Notes under the pieces: model-generated
Told to the model about the DNA's origin: nothing
Databases searched by the model: none
The model's input: only the letters and a program-made list of their open reading frames with translations
Shown: positions 11,338 through 25,200 of the stretch, one piece after another
Layout of the letters: the number at the start of each line of letters is the position of its first letter
How positions within the stretch are numbered: position 1 is the stretch's first letter
Made by a program: the position numbers and the translations under genes
Origin: Limnoperna fortunei
Lineage: Eukaryota > Mollusca > Bivalvia > Mytilida > Modiolidae
Assembly: GCA_944474755.1 (NCBI GenBank)
Contig: OX104111.1
Coordinates: 99,180,805-99,244,804, forward strand
Length of the DNA stretch: 64,000 nucleotides
Direction of reading: 5' to 3'

Positions 11338-11430
11338 GCCTCGGTGGCTGAGCTAGAGGTTAAGGTAGTTAGTCATCTACTATTGATCACGTGCTTGTCA
11401 ACACTGAGATTTCGGGTTCTAGAGGGATTT
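11338..11430 (+). mobile_element. tRNA-derived SINE head just upstream of MEST
   Basis: GCCTCGGTGGCTGAGCTAGA... AGGTTAAGGTAG resembles a tRNA D-arm/A-box, and GATTTCGGGTTCTAGA a decayed B-box. The same head, better preserved, starts the SINE at 55313. Its end is 78 bp before the MEST ATG, so it may form part of the promoter or 5' UTR. Confidence 0.65.
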
Positions 11431-11507
11431 TCGTGTTTAGATATTTATACAGCAATGCCAGTAATATAATACCGCTCCAGTTCTGCAACGTGTTTGTTTA
11501 CAGGACA

Positions 11508-11658
11508 ATGGGTTTAAAGATATGGATAGCAGTTTCTATTGCTGGCGTCAGCGTTTTATATATGATGTATCGTGAACCAGATCTGACACCAAAATTGTTA
11601 GAATGGAGAAAAGGCGGTCAGTGTATGCAGTACAAGGGATACGATATATTTTATAGAG
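11508..11658 (+). CDS. MEST: MEST exon 1 (membrane anchor)
   Basis: Starts at ATG 11508 and encodes the hydrophobic anchor, then [20 protein letters not shown] and KGYDIFYR, colinear with the human N-terminal region up to KGLRIFY. The donor is GTATGT, phase 1. A TTGTTTACAG just before the ATG could be an acceptor for an upstream non-coding exon. Confidence 0.92.
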
Positions 11659-14600
11659 GTATGTGGAATTTAACTTAGTTTATGAGACACTTTCTAATTT
11701 TTTTTAAAACTTATTTAAAAAAATATCAATGCTGATCAATTTATATTGGCACTTTAATTAATATTAACAGTGCTATAAGCTTTAGATTTTCGAATACACG
11801 TTTTCAAATAAAGCGATAATAGACCCCTATACTGATTTTTTTTTAAATGTTTGTCTAGGAAATAATGCTGTTTGTATTTCCCCCTTATTTTGGTCCTTAA
11901 CTTTGTTTGTAATTATAGAAATCCCGTTGTATATAAGATATATAATTCTTTTGTGTATTATCACATAATAATCACATATACTATACTAGTAATTGTTATA
12001 CATGCTTTATTCATATAGACCGAAATTTACTTTTTCTGATTTGCCTGAATAACGATTACTCGTAATTTAGCAAACAAACTTTAAAATCAAACTTGCTACA
12101 TGTTTTTAATGTTATGTAAGCTGGATACATTGCCGAATATCCGAAAACGATCTTTATTAAAGTAATTTCTTTTTGCTCTTTCGAAATACTGTTTGTTGCC
12201 GCCATGATGGTCACTTCACCATATATGGATAATTGTGAAAATCGTGCTGATTTGCATACTACAACAATCATTCCATATTAAGAATTACCATATATGGAAG
12301 GTAATTAACATATAAAACACCTTCCATAGATGCAACACACCATTCTGGGTTCTCAATGTTTTCAGTTAGTAAACGTAACTAAACAGACACGACTGTCAAT
12401 TAAGACATGACACAGCGGGTAATTTAAAACGGCAATAACTATCATCACGTATCAATAATGAGCTATCTTTAGCACGAAACCAACAAAAATATGGTGAAAC
12501 TGTCGAATGATACAAAGACTGTACATGGTTGATTTAAGAAATAATACACGCAGGCTGTGGTTTATCATTGTTTTACAACGGGGTGACCATTTATGTCGTA
12601 TTATTTTATCCCGAGCGACAGCGATGGATAAAATAACGACATAAATGGGCACCCCGTTGTAAAACAATGATAAATCTCAGCCTCCGTGAATTATTTCTAT
12701 TCTAATAAGACAATTTCGATACATTTATAATATAAAGCCTTAAAGCACGTCATATTAGAATATATATTCAACTGCTATTTGAGATTGATTCACTTCCGCT
12801 CTCTTAGATTGCGAGTTATGTTACTAAATTCGTACCCCCGATACAAAGGCAAGGGTACGATCATTAGTTCTGTGTGCAGTTGTTCAATCAATCATTTTTA
12901 CAGTTGGCCACAATAAAAAGAAGTCTACATCACAATCCACTATTTTGTTAAGCGAACAGAAAAAGTGGGAAAAAATAAGATTGATCTGAATTTTATTATA
13001 TGAAAAATATGACAAAATTCGTGAAACAAAGCAATGAATTTTTTTTTTCAATTTTTGTGCAATCTTAGTTGAAGCTGGTAGATATAAAGACAAAGGTACT
13101 CTTCTGTGTCTGCATGGATTTCCTACTTCCTCTTATGACTGGACTAAGGTAAGTTTGGGTCAAAAGTAAAAACATGCAGATACATGATGGTCATTAGAAT
13201 AGAAAAACTCAAATTATTGAGAGACTATCGAGCATTTTTTTTCAGATGTGATAGTGTAACCGATAAAAAAAAATTTACTATTTAATATAGAGAAAAGATA
13301 CAAGTTTCTTTAAATTTGATATTTGGTTATTATATGTTATGGTCTTTAAAATAAAAGGGAATTAAGACATAACGGATCAAACACTATTTATTGGTTAGTC
13401 TTTACTTTCTGCTATAATAAATATTCTGAAGCTAAATAGAAATTCATAAGACAACACATACCTTTTGTAGATACTGGAAGACCTCAAAGATCAGTTCTCT
13501 CAGATTATCCTGTATGATTACATAGGGTTTGGCTTGAGTGATAAACCAGTGAGTAAATCGTTTATTGTAGTTTTCGATTTGATTTACCATCTAATTCTAT
13601 GTTTCTGCGCCCCAAGAGTCTTCAATTGTTTGCTACACACGCATTTCCGTCGGAAGGGGACTTGTTTATGAATCCATATTGAGAAGGATGCAACGCTCTT
13701 TGTACGTCAAATATCCAATTAAAAAATTTCTTTACGAATTACATTGAATCGTGTGCCCATTGGTCATCGTATCACAATCACTACTAGTATATACTGAATT
13801 CAAAAATTTCGGAAAAAATATTTAATCATATTTTCACCTAAGATAGAATGTTCATTTACAAGGCAATGATATATATAGAAACTTATTAAAAGGTGCAAAC
13901 GGGAATTTTCTTGTAAGTAGAAATTTGTGACGTTCGCAGAAAAATATTATATTCTCAATGCAAGCTCTTGCAGACCTAATAAATAAAGAAATTGAGACAG
14001 AAGAATTCGGAATATTGCCGCACATTAAGGAAAATTTATAAGTTTAAAATTGACATCAGTTCTTGTGCTGAGATGACCCTTGGCGTCATATTTGAGGTGT
14101 AAATCTAAAAATGATTAGGATGAAGTTCTTTAATTCCCAGTTCTGAATGATATGTAAACGAAAGCCACTCAGCAAATAGAGGTTGTCAGTTAAAAGGCCA
14201 TCATCAATGTATCTATCTATACGTGAAATTCAAAGACATAGCTACTGCTATCGTCTTGTCTTTATCGACACGTTGAAGAAATTCAGTTCTAATGTAAGGA
14301 AGAATATTCATGAAATACACACGCATAACAAAAACCACAAATTGGGCAACAAGAACCCAACTAAAACCTCTGGTTAGTCTAGGTTCTACCGAAAAATCAA
14401 GGAAGTAGTAGAGAAAGTGGTTACTTCAAACGGATTTAATTAGTGGTCATTTAGACACAGATATTCCGTAACAGTCATATAGGTAATGAAGGCGACCTTA
14501 AATGGTTTAATGTAATAACTCCAATCTGATTAATTAGGGGATATACAACATATGTCGCTTCTGCTGAAATGTTGCCACACAAAAATTGAATATTCACATT

Positions 14601-17600
14601 TGGAACTCGACATTCATTCTCAATGTCTAGATGTAGAGGGGGGGGGGGGGTTTGAACTGCACAGCTGTGCCAATACTGTTAAATATATATCTATAACTAA
14701 TATATAACTGATATATAACTAATATATAATATAATGTATTTCTAGTATATATATGGCATATTTATATATATGAATAACAAATTGAAATAGCACTGTTATA
14801 TTCAATATAATATATTTCTAGTATATATATGTCATATCTACATCAATATAAATGTGAATAACAAATTGAAATAGCACATGAATGCCTGTGCTTGAATGTA
14901 TATACAAATTCAGAACTTCTAGTATACTTATGTTGTTGGTTTGAATGTTGTTGAACGCCACTTACAGCAATTTTTCAACTATATCATGGCATTCAGTTTT
15001 TTATTGGGGGAGAAAGCCGGAGAACATCCCGACCTACGGTGGGAAAACTTGCTCTAGTATATAAATTTAACTAAATATTTGCAGAACAGATATACAATTA
15101 CGAATTTTTAGTATGCATATGTCATAGTAAACTAAATAATTGCAGCATGTAGATTTGTCTAAATATTTGTTTATGTAAAAATTTCCAGCGACCAGAGCAT
15201 AATAACATACAGAATTGCATTCTAACCAATACATTACCAAGATCATTCCGCCCAATATTTATCATAATAAATTTTTGGAGGGTCTTCCAATTTAATAAAG
15301 GTTCCAATATAACCATCGAGTTAATGCATTCCTTATGATGTATATAAGCAAACAAGGCAGAACTTGTGTGTTTCCTTGCAAGGCTCCTCAATTCACAAGC
15401 TCCAAGCTGACCCAATACCTGAAAATATTCGAGAAAAAGAAGCGAAGTACCAATTTCATTAATGAGTTAGCAAAATATATTACAAGATGTTTGACCTACC
15501 ATACTTGTATAGCATTCGGAATCTGTAGTGTTTTGCTAATATACATGTATATACTAGAATAAAAAGCGTAAATTATCAAGTGTAAATTATGTGTAAACAG
15601 TTAAAGTTTAGTTACATGAAGGGATTCTAATATAATTTTTGAAAAAACATTGGATTTCTGCATTCCAAGAGATTTTATATCTTCAGTTGACAATTCTTTC
15701 CATGTAGGAATGTGTTGCCATACCAATGTGAAAACAGTCTTTGAATTAAACAGGTAGTCCGGTGCCCACTGCGTGTTAGATCAAGTCTGGGCCTCTAAAA
15801 CGCAGAACTATGGACGCCCAGCTGGCGTGTGCCAAGAAATAAGATGTTAAATTATTTGATAATAAAAATTGCCGGAGATGCATGTAATTCATTTATTTTA
15901 ACTGGCCATATCGTAAATTGTTGCAAAAACAACGGTTACCATAAAAGAAATGTAAAATGAAACTGATCCCGGTAGTTCAATAAATTTTGTAACCAGTCTT
16001 AGTTAAGCTGCATGGGTCCGGTATGACTTGTACCTTTAACATAAATTGTTGCAGAAAATTAAGGTGTAATCATTCCTGTGAATACAGAACAATAATTCAT
16101 GTTAAAAGGAAATGTGGACAAAATACAAATACGAATACAAATATTTATTAGCACAAACTCATGGTACAGTACATGGTTAAGGCACAACAATTTAAAGGAT
16201 CACTACAAAGTGTGTTATACAAAATGTAATACAATTCTTTACATTAATTGTATTTATTATTATATTATATTATATAGTATACAGATGATATAACCAATTA
16301 AAATTACGTTTTATATAATATAACTTTTTCTTAATTCAAAGCATTCTAAAATAAATGTGGCAGTAAGTTTTAGACAAAATTCAGATTTGCTATTCAACAA
16401 AAAGCATAATAGGGATTTGTTAAAAGATTTGGGATTAAACTTTTAATTTTCTTAAGAAATGTACTTCTTATAAGCTTATAATGTTAGCAATGCAACAGAA
16501 AGTGTTCTTCATTTTCAATTTCTCCTGCATTGCAAACTAGACAGTTTCCATCTTTTCTATTTAGTTTTTGGTATCTTCCCTTTCCTATCATTAGATTATG
16601 AGCACTGAAACGAATTTTACAAAGAGCAGCCCTGTCTTTAGCTTTCTTTAAGATATCTAAATAGCGAGGTCTGCATCCTATTTAAAAAAAAAAAAATTAT
16701 GAAAAAATTCTAGTTTTGGAGATGTGTCTATAAGTGTATTTTGATTTTGGAGATTTTGATCATTTAATCTAATTTTTATTTGATTTAAGTATTAAGTGAG
16801 CTTAAATCACGATTTAGAAAGGAAAAACCTAAATTATTTAATACTGTTTTCAGTTTGATAAACCAATTGGTTGAGTGAACAGAATTTTCAAAAATAGTTT
16901 TTACTAAAGAATTTTCTGAGTCTATAATATATTCTAGATATTTGATGCTTGAGTACAGAATTTTACTTTTTAAGGGAAGTCGACATAGTTCAGCTCGACA
17001 TGCGTCATTAGTAGCTTTGCAATGTACACCTAGAATTTCTTTTATAAATTAAGATGCAATTTTTCAAATGGTTCAGTATCTTTAAAGTTGGAGAAAATAC
17101 CCCATATTTAACTGTAGTATGTGATAATGGGTAAAATTAGTGTATCAAAGAGTTTTTTTTTTTTAATAATTTGCAAGGGTTATTTAATCGAATTAGTTTT
17201 TAATTTTAAAATATGCTCTTTGGCTTTTTCCATCAATGTGTTAATAGCTAGATTAAAGTTGCCATTACATTTTATTAAAATGCCTAGATAACAGTACTGA
17301 GATACTGTTTCTAGATATATAAATTATTATATTTGAATTGGTTTAAAAAGGTTTTACCATTCGAATTAAATACTACTACTTTGGATTTATCAGCATTTAC
17401 ATGTAAATGCCATATTGAACAGTATTCCTGCATGGCAATGAGGCAGTTTTGCAACCCTTCCTTACTCTGAGATATTAGTACAATATCATCAGCATAAAGA
17501 AGAATGCTTACTCTAATACCACCCAAGACCACTGGGTAATATATGTTGTTTTCCAGTTTTTTTTGTTATATCATCTATAAAAAAGTTAAGGACTCAAAAC

Positions 17601-20600
17601 ATCACCTTGTTTAACACCTCTTTCAGATATAAATGGTTCACTTAGATCATTTGAAAATTTAATTTTACATAGTATCAGTATACATGGAGTATATAATTTT
17701 TAAATATTTCATTAGGAGTGTTATGTTTTAGCAGTTTATAAATAAAAACCAATTGTCCACACTGTGTCAAAGGCTTTTCTTAGGTCAGTGAAGGCTGCAA
17801 ACACTTCGATTTTTCATTTTATAGTTATCTGTGATAGTTTTTAGAGTAAAAATGTGATCAGAAGTCCTGCACTTCTCTTTAAATCCTATTTGGTTCTTAC
17901 TTATTAGAAAGTGATTATTCATAAATTCCAAAAGTCGATTGTATATAATCTTATTAAATAATTTTCCTAAGTTTGAGCTGACAGATATTCCACTATAATT
18001 ATTAGGGTCAAATCTATTACCTTTTTTATGTAATAAAACAAAATAGTTTTCATTCCAAGATTTAGGGAAGATACCATGTGAAAAGATCAAATTAAAAAGT
18101 TTACAGTGGTTTAATTAATGCTGTGGTACTATTCTTCAGCATTTCATTAGAGATGAGGTCTGATGATGCACTTTTACCATTTTTAAGTAATTTAATTGCT
18201 TTTATCATCTCCTCACAGGTGATTTCATTGTTCGACTCACCTGAGACTGAGAAGTTAATATTTGATTTTAGGGTCTCAAATTCCCGAGTGATATTTTGTT
18301 GTTCATTACTATATGCAGTGTCAGCTTTATTTAGTTTTTTGTAAAATGATTTGAATTCTTCCTTTGGAATATCAGTGTCTTCAATTTGACCAGCTGATTC
18401 CCTTTCAAGTTTAATTTTGATCTAAATGAATAGAATTTTTCCTATATTAATCTTTTCCGGGAAATTTATTTACAAGTTTTTCATAATTTTTTCTGTGTTC
18501 CTGAGATCTTTACATGAATCTGAGAACCAGTGTCTAGTTTTATTTAATTTTTTTATTTTATTATTATTATTATTATTATTTTTTTTTTTAATGTTGCTAG
18601 GGGGTTTAACAGTTTTAGCTGATTTTTTGGCATTTTCTTGTAAAATTGTGGTTAAGGAATCAGTAGACAAATTAATGTCATTAAATTTAGTTGTCATAAA
18701 TGTATCAAGTTTTTGTTTACTTTCAATGCTATTTATATTCTGGGAATACAGTTAGACTGATTCTTTTGTCGATATAAATTTACATGGAAGTGGTTCCAAT
18801 GAATTTTGAAAGCTGCTCTTTACATGAAAATTTGTTAACAATGAACAACTAACATACAATGGTTTCAAAAAGAAGTGAAATCATGTACAGTAAAATCAGC
18901 AAAAATATATTAGAAACAATAATATAATCCACAACACTACATCCATTATATGTAACACAAAAGTGTATTTTCCTAATAAATCTCCAATTGTTCTACCATT
19001 TAGTATTTTTAATCCAGATTCTTGACACGTATTCAAGAAGTTTACCACTTTTATCAATTTGTTTACTGTCAAAAAAGCTGTGACCGTGATAGGAGGGAAG
19101 CAGGGCTTTATTCCTATTTTTATTTAAATAGAAATGCTTTACTCGTATTAATATGTCCATAACATAACATTATTATTATTATTGTTTAGGGGAAATATGA
19201 AACTAGAATTACAAGATATTGATAAAATGTCGGGAGCTCCATGATGCTTGGAGCACTTCTACTTTAGCGGACCCCCCAAAAAGTACGGGAAAATAATGTA
19301 GAGTGCTGTATATATAGAATAGACCCGCCAAAAAGAAAAAAAGAAAAAATAAGCAAAAAACGATCAAAATATGGTGAAAATCGAGTTCCTCGTCTACAAT
19401 TATGTTTAAAAAACAAGTTTTAAACTTGATTTTTTAAATTAGAATCCCAGAATCAAGGTAAGTTGTGCTATTATTAAAGCAAGGAGAAGACAATTTGCGT
19501 TGCTCAGGTAGGTATGTCACGTGATCAGTATTTTGACCTCAACTCATGAATATTCATGAATGAGCGTCATCGTATGACGTAATGAGCAGCTAACCGTAAA
19601 ATCAGCTGTGCCGTGTTTGTAAATATTTACACGTGTTTATGCCGCTAAAATTGAAAGATTTATTCCAGTTGTGTGAAAGTAGTGAAAAAATAATTCAATG
19701 GTGCATAAGAATTGGATTAATTTTTGATTTAGCCGGAGAGATTTGTAAAAATTGTAACCACGGACACTTTGGTTTAAGGAAAGACAGTACATTTTCAAGT
19801 GACGGGTTTTTTTGGAAATGCAGCAACAAAAAATGCAGTAAAAAAGTGTCAGTTAGAAGTGGTTCTTGGTTTGAAGGGCATAATCTGACACTAGAGAAAA
19901 TTTTGTGCATAACTTACTTTTGGATTTACAAAGTCAAAGTAGACCAGGAATTTGTAAAACACGAGGGTACAACTATTGTCGTGAGGTTTGTACAACTGTT
20001 TTACAAATTGATAGTGAGAAAATAGGAGGGGAAGGAGTTGTTGTTGAAATAGATAAAAGTAAATTTAGTAAGAGGAAATATCATAAGGGACGGCATGTAG
20101 AAGGTCAGTGGGTTTTTGGTGGCATTGAGAGAGACAGTAAAAAGTGTTTCATCTTTACGGTTGAAGACAGAAGTAAAAATACATTACTACAAATAATTAA
20201 GGACAATATCAAACCTGGAAATACAGTTATAAGTGACTATTGGAAAGCGTATGATTGTCTGGAAGAGGAAGGGTTTGAACATTTTGGTGGCTGTTGAAAG
20301 TCAAGTTCCACCATTGAAAAAGAAAAAAACCGACCAGGATTCTACATGTTCTAGTATATTACAGGATATTACAAACCTTCATAATTCCAGTTTAGATGAT
20401 TTTCAGATACATGTATAAACATGGGTAATACATACTATACTTGAAATAGAAGGTATATTTTCACTCGCTCCGCGGGTTCTCAAGCCTCAAACGCCGGCGG
20501 CGAAGCCTTGGCTTTCTTGGATAGAAATACAAATCACTTGAATTGAAATAAACAAAATATTATTTATTCAGAATAAACTGTGCAAATGGCGGCGGTAAAT

Positions 20601-22244
20601 TTGGCTTGCATAGCAACGTCGAAAAGGTTATAGAACATGCGTGGTAATTGTTGTTGTTTGTAACTTCCGGGGTCCGCCAAAGTAGATTCTTCGCATCCCA
20701 GATGTGATAAAATTAAAGAAATTGTTAAACCATTCTGAAACAAAATAACATTTTTCGAGATTTCCGGGGTTGGAAGATCATTAAACAAATTTTTTTTTCC
20801 AAAGACGTGTTGTTGAATGGAAGATTAATAAGGATTAAAAAATTTAGATTGCCAAACCGACATTTTTCCTGTTACCTCCTTGCAGACGATTTCCAAGAAG
20901 ACCGAACCTCGATTGGTTTTTCTATTTTAAGACAGGTTTAACCAATCACCAATCATGTGTTTAAGGAATACTAGAGCGAAAGCAACAACAACCAACAACT
21001 ATACTAGTCAGTCTTCCTTCGATAAAGGAATTTAATGCTGAATACATTAAATTCACCTATATCACTGAAAAATTCAATGATATTATTATTGTCAACATCA
21101 ACATGTTGTAAACATTAGGCTGGTGATACCTTCGGGGACTAACAGTCCACAAGCAGAGGTTGCAAATAAATAGGGTAAACCAACCATGATTAAAAAAGCC
21201 ATCAAGAAAGCCAAACATTCTAAGATTTCATTAACAGAATAAGAATAAAGCTCAAATGGAGGAACAGTTCTTTTAATTTTTTAATTAGCGTTTTATAATT
21301 TAATTTGCTTTATTGTCTGAAATCTGATTGGCCATTTAGATTGAAGAAACCCATACTATACTATATAACTTGCATTGGTCATATTACCTATTCTAACGCC
21401 GTTAAAATTCAAATAGTGACAAGACGTCATTGTTATTTTGGCCGTTAAAATTGTCAAGATTTATACTTAAAATTAAATTATAAGGAATATTTAAAATTTC
21501 TGAACAGGATTTACTCAATAATATGGTTTGGTTCTGTTTACAACATTCATAACGCTTCATAAACAGATCTTTAGAATGATTTAGTATCTAGTATTTGATT
21601 CACGCCGCCTCTGGAGTAGCTTGATTCACAGTATATCTGAATCTTCTAACTGTTGACAAAATAGATGTTATAAGTTTGGAAAGAGGTTTAGTGGGGCAAT
21701 TAACTGACCCTGAAATATAACATTGTTTATAAGGACAATTTTGTAACTTATGAATCCAGTAGAGTAACGGAAGCTCCAGTTACTCATCTTTTGTCGAAAT
21801 GCTACAAGGTCTATGATTTTCTAGAATTTCTTGTTTTGCGTTGTCACGGTTTATGTTGAGTTGTCACTAGGTAATTCTTTTATTAAGCAGTTAGTCCAAT
21901 GCGTTTGGGATACCAATACATATTGTAAGAGGCCAAGTCGCCGGTATAATAACACATTTATCATCGAGGCGAGACAAGAATTATACGACATGAGAGTAGA
22001 GGGGCAGATAGGGGTGCTGTTTTCCCTTCTCCCTCCCCTCCGCTCCTCTCTCTCTCCACTTTGCTCCTTTCTTCCTCCCTTTTGATCCTTTCTCCCTCCC
22101 CTTCTCTCCATGTACAATCAATGCTTTTGTTTAATAATAATAACGTTAGCTTATGACCGTTCTCCTGTCTGTGTCGTGTTTCTAAATACTGACCGGTTGA
22201 AAACCCTGTGCTTAGTAGTATCTAGAATGAACATGAGGGATGTG

Positions 22245-22277
<33 letters not shown>

Positions 22278-25200
22278 CAAACAAAGATAAATTGTATTTT
22301 TGTAAACATAGACTTTAAAATTTTCCTGTTTTGTGTAGTTGTCTGTGTAATTGGAGATTACTGTCAAATGTATTTCTTAATACCTTCATTGATGTAACTG
22401 ATACATTTATTTTCGCTATTTGGACAGAAATATCATGCATATTCTATTATGGAGCAGGCAGACATTGGAGAATCTGTCCTATCGTTATTGGGTGTGAAGA
22501 AAGTACATTTATTGGCACACGACTATGGAGATACAGTTGCTTTAGAATTATTGGCTAGGTAAATCGTAAGTTATAAGACTGTGACTGTAGACATATAACG
22601 AATACAATCCCGCATTTCTATATACATACAGTACAAGTACTTGTCAAATTGTGAACTAAATGTTTTCCTTGGAGATAAAATAACCAAGTATTTTTTATAT
22701 GTATTTTACTGATTATTTCTCGACTGCAGACCATACTTATTATTTAGTCATTACATATTCTAGATATAACAATAAAGAAGACGTGGACAGAACGCCAGTT
22801 ATACAGTCACTTTGTCTGACCAATGGAGGTAGCCTTGTTATTTTATATGTGCTGAAAACAATGTGCATATATTCACGCGAAATTATAAGATGTTAACTGT
22901 AAGAATTGCATGCAATTTTACCATAGATTTGAAATGAAACGATTTAAAAGTACCACAACAATCCAAACAAATTAACAATAATGACTTCATTGTTTAAAGT
23001 TTCAAACATGTAATTATGAGTACACCAAAATCATTTATCATAATTGCTTTTATAAATTTCCTGAAGTGATTCGACCTGACTGGAATCATCATTTATCATT
23101 TCTACCGTTTTGTTTTAGCACAATATCCCAACAAAAAGCATGTAGTTTCAATATTTAACAAATGAAATAAATACTTGTTTGTTCTTGCTATACAGATGTA
23201 CACGAGGTAGCCAAATGAGCTTTAATTTCTATTACTAATACGTACAGCTTCAATGTTAGTGTATTATAGTATTGAATAGACAGAAAGACAATATTGGTAA
23301 AAAAGATTATCAAGTATTTGAAACTCTAGAATTGCTGTAATATAGATATGAATTTTCATTTTTAAGGTATATTTCCAGAGACTAATTTCCCTAGGCCAGT
23401 TCAAAAGGTAAGAATTTAAAATAGGAAAAAAACAAACAATCAGTGGGTATACATTTGTAATTATATGTAGTTTATCGTTGTTGTAAGTCAACTCAACATA
23501 TGTATAGCCTGATGTAATAGTTTGGAGACTGGTTTGCATATGATGCGTATATACACCTCATGTGGAAATCCTAGCTGGCGAAAACAATGGTCTTATATTA
23601 AAATTAAACAAGCAAACATCGTAATTTTGCAAAAAAATTGTATGAGTGCCGCAACACATATTGTTTAAATTTGTTTTGAATAACTTATAATGATCTTGGC
23701 TTATAGTTTGATGTAATTTAAGATCCTGCTGTATCCATATATTGGACCAGTTGTTTCCAGATTAACAAACTTCCTGATGTTTTCTAGAGGGTATGTACTG
23801 GATGATTTAAGCGTCTTTTATGTAACTGTTTTATAACCTTTTGTATTATCAGTGATTGTTTTGTGTAAAAAGGGTGATTGTGTGTGCATCATTGTAAATT
23901 ATTATTAAAGGAGCAAAATGTGCACATTTTGGTGATATCATGTTGGAAAAGATGCCTATGCGTAAAAGGTGATATTAATTTCCGATGTTATATTTGACAA
24001 ACTATTTATATTTATCTGCACTACAAATTAATGTAGTATAGCTCGCACATTCTTTTATAATATGTATATAGAAACTTAGTTTAATGGACCTGATACATTA
24101 TATTTGTGTGAAAAAGTTATTATAAAGACACATTTTGAATGGCGATTTATGTATTTAAAATCATTACACAGATTTGGAGAAATTTTTGGTCCTGAAAGCA
24201 AACCAAGCAAAGAAGAGCTGTGGGACTTTTACGTCCTAAATGTGCATAAAGGTGGACATATAATAAGTTACAGGTATGTTCAAGTTTTTTAAAGTTAATT
24301 AGTTGTCCAAATGTCATTACAACTAGTTCTTCCTTATCCAAACCGTTTTTCTTATTAAATCTAGATTAAAGATACCTTATATACTGTTTACATTAGTCTT
24401 TATGAAATATCTTTTAATATGTATAAGATAAGAAATAAAGTCTGTCATATTTCTGATATATAACTAAAGAAACAAAAAAGTTAAACATATGGATCAAATA
24501 AGGAGTGTTTAATAATAATAGTTAATAATAGAAATGACTAGGATCTGACATTAAAACTACAAATAAACCAGGTACTCCTTAAGATTGAGCGTTTAATGCA
24601 CCACTATCTACACTTCATTTAGCCATATATTAGAGTTAGTGTTTTTCGGGGAATAAAAAGACAAAACTGTGGATTGAAGTATGATATTATCAAATGTTTG
24701 TTACTAGCTTTGTATTGATCTACTAGCTCCTGATAGCGACCATAAAATTTCTTAAAGGTAGATATAAGTAACCATGACACAAAAGTTTACGTGGCAACAT
24801 ATTCCCTTTCTCAACGAAATCTGTACAAAAAATGGAGGAAGGTCTAGAATGACGTATTGATTTATTTATTAAGGTATGCAAGCTCAATAAATGAAATCCA
24901 TCCGTGTATTGGACACCCAAATTACACGAAGAACTATTCAAACAGCGTAACATAATTACATTTTAACTTTTGAAGAACTTTCTAGAGCTATAAAACGAGG
25001 CTCTAAAAATAAAACGTAAAATTTTATTACAGAAGTAATATAAATAAATTTTGATATTGAACAATTCTAAAGAAATTCTAACGTCCGGCTGGTTTTCCTA
25101 AAGTAACAACATTGAATCATTTAATTTTCTAAACTTGATACTTACACAACATGACTATATCCAGTTTAAAACCAGACATTAAGAAAGTGTCAAAGGCTGG

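Noticed and set aside
11391..11507. Extended MEST N-terminus from the in-frame codon at 11391
   Set aside because: That codon is GTG, the upstream stretch overlaps a SINE, and the ATG at 11508 gives the expected N-terminal membrane anchor.
14638..14650. Poly-G/poly-C runs (also 26102-26116 and 30084-30099) as functional elements
   Set aside because: Simple homopolymers with no repeat context I can support beyond the element end noted at 26102.
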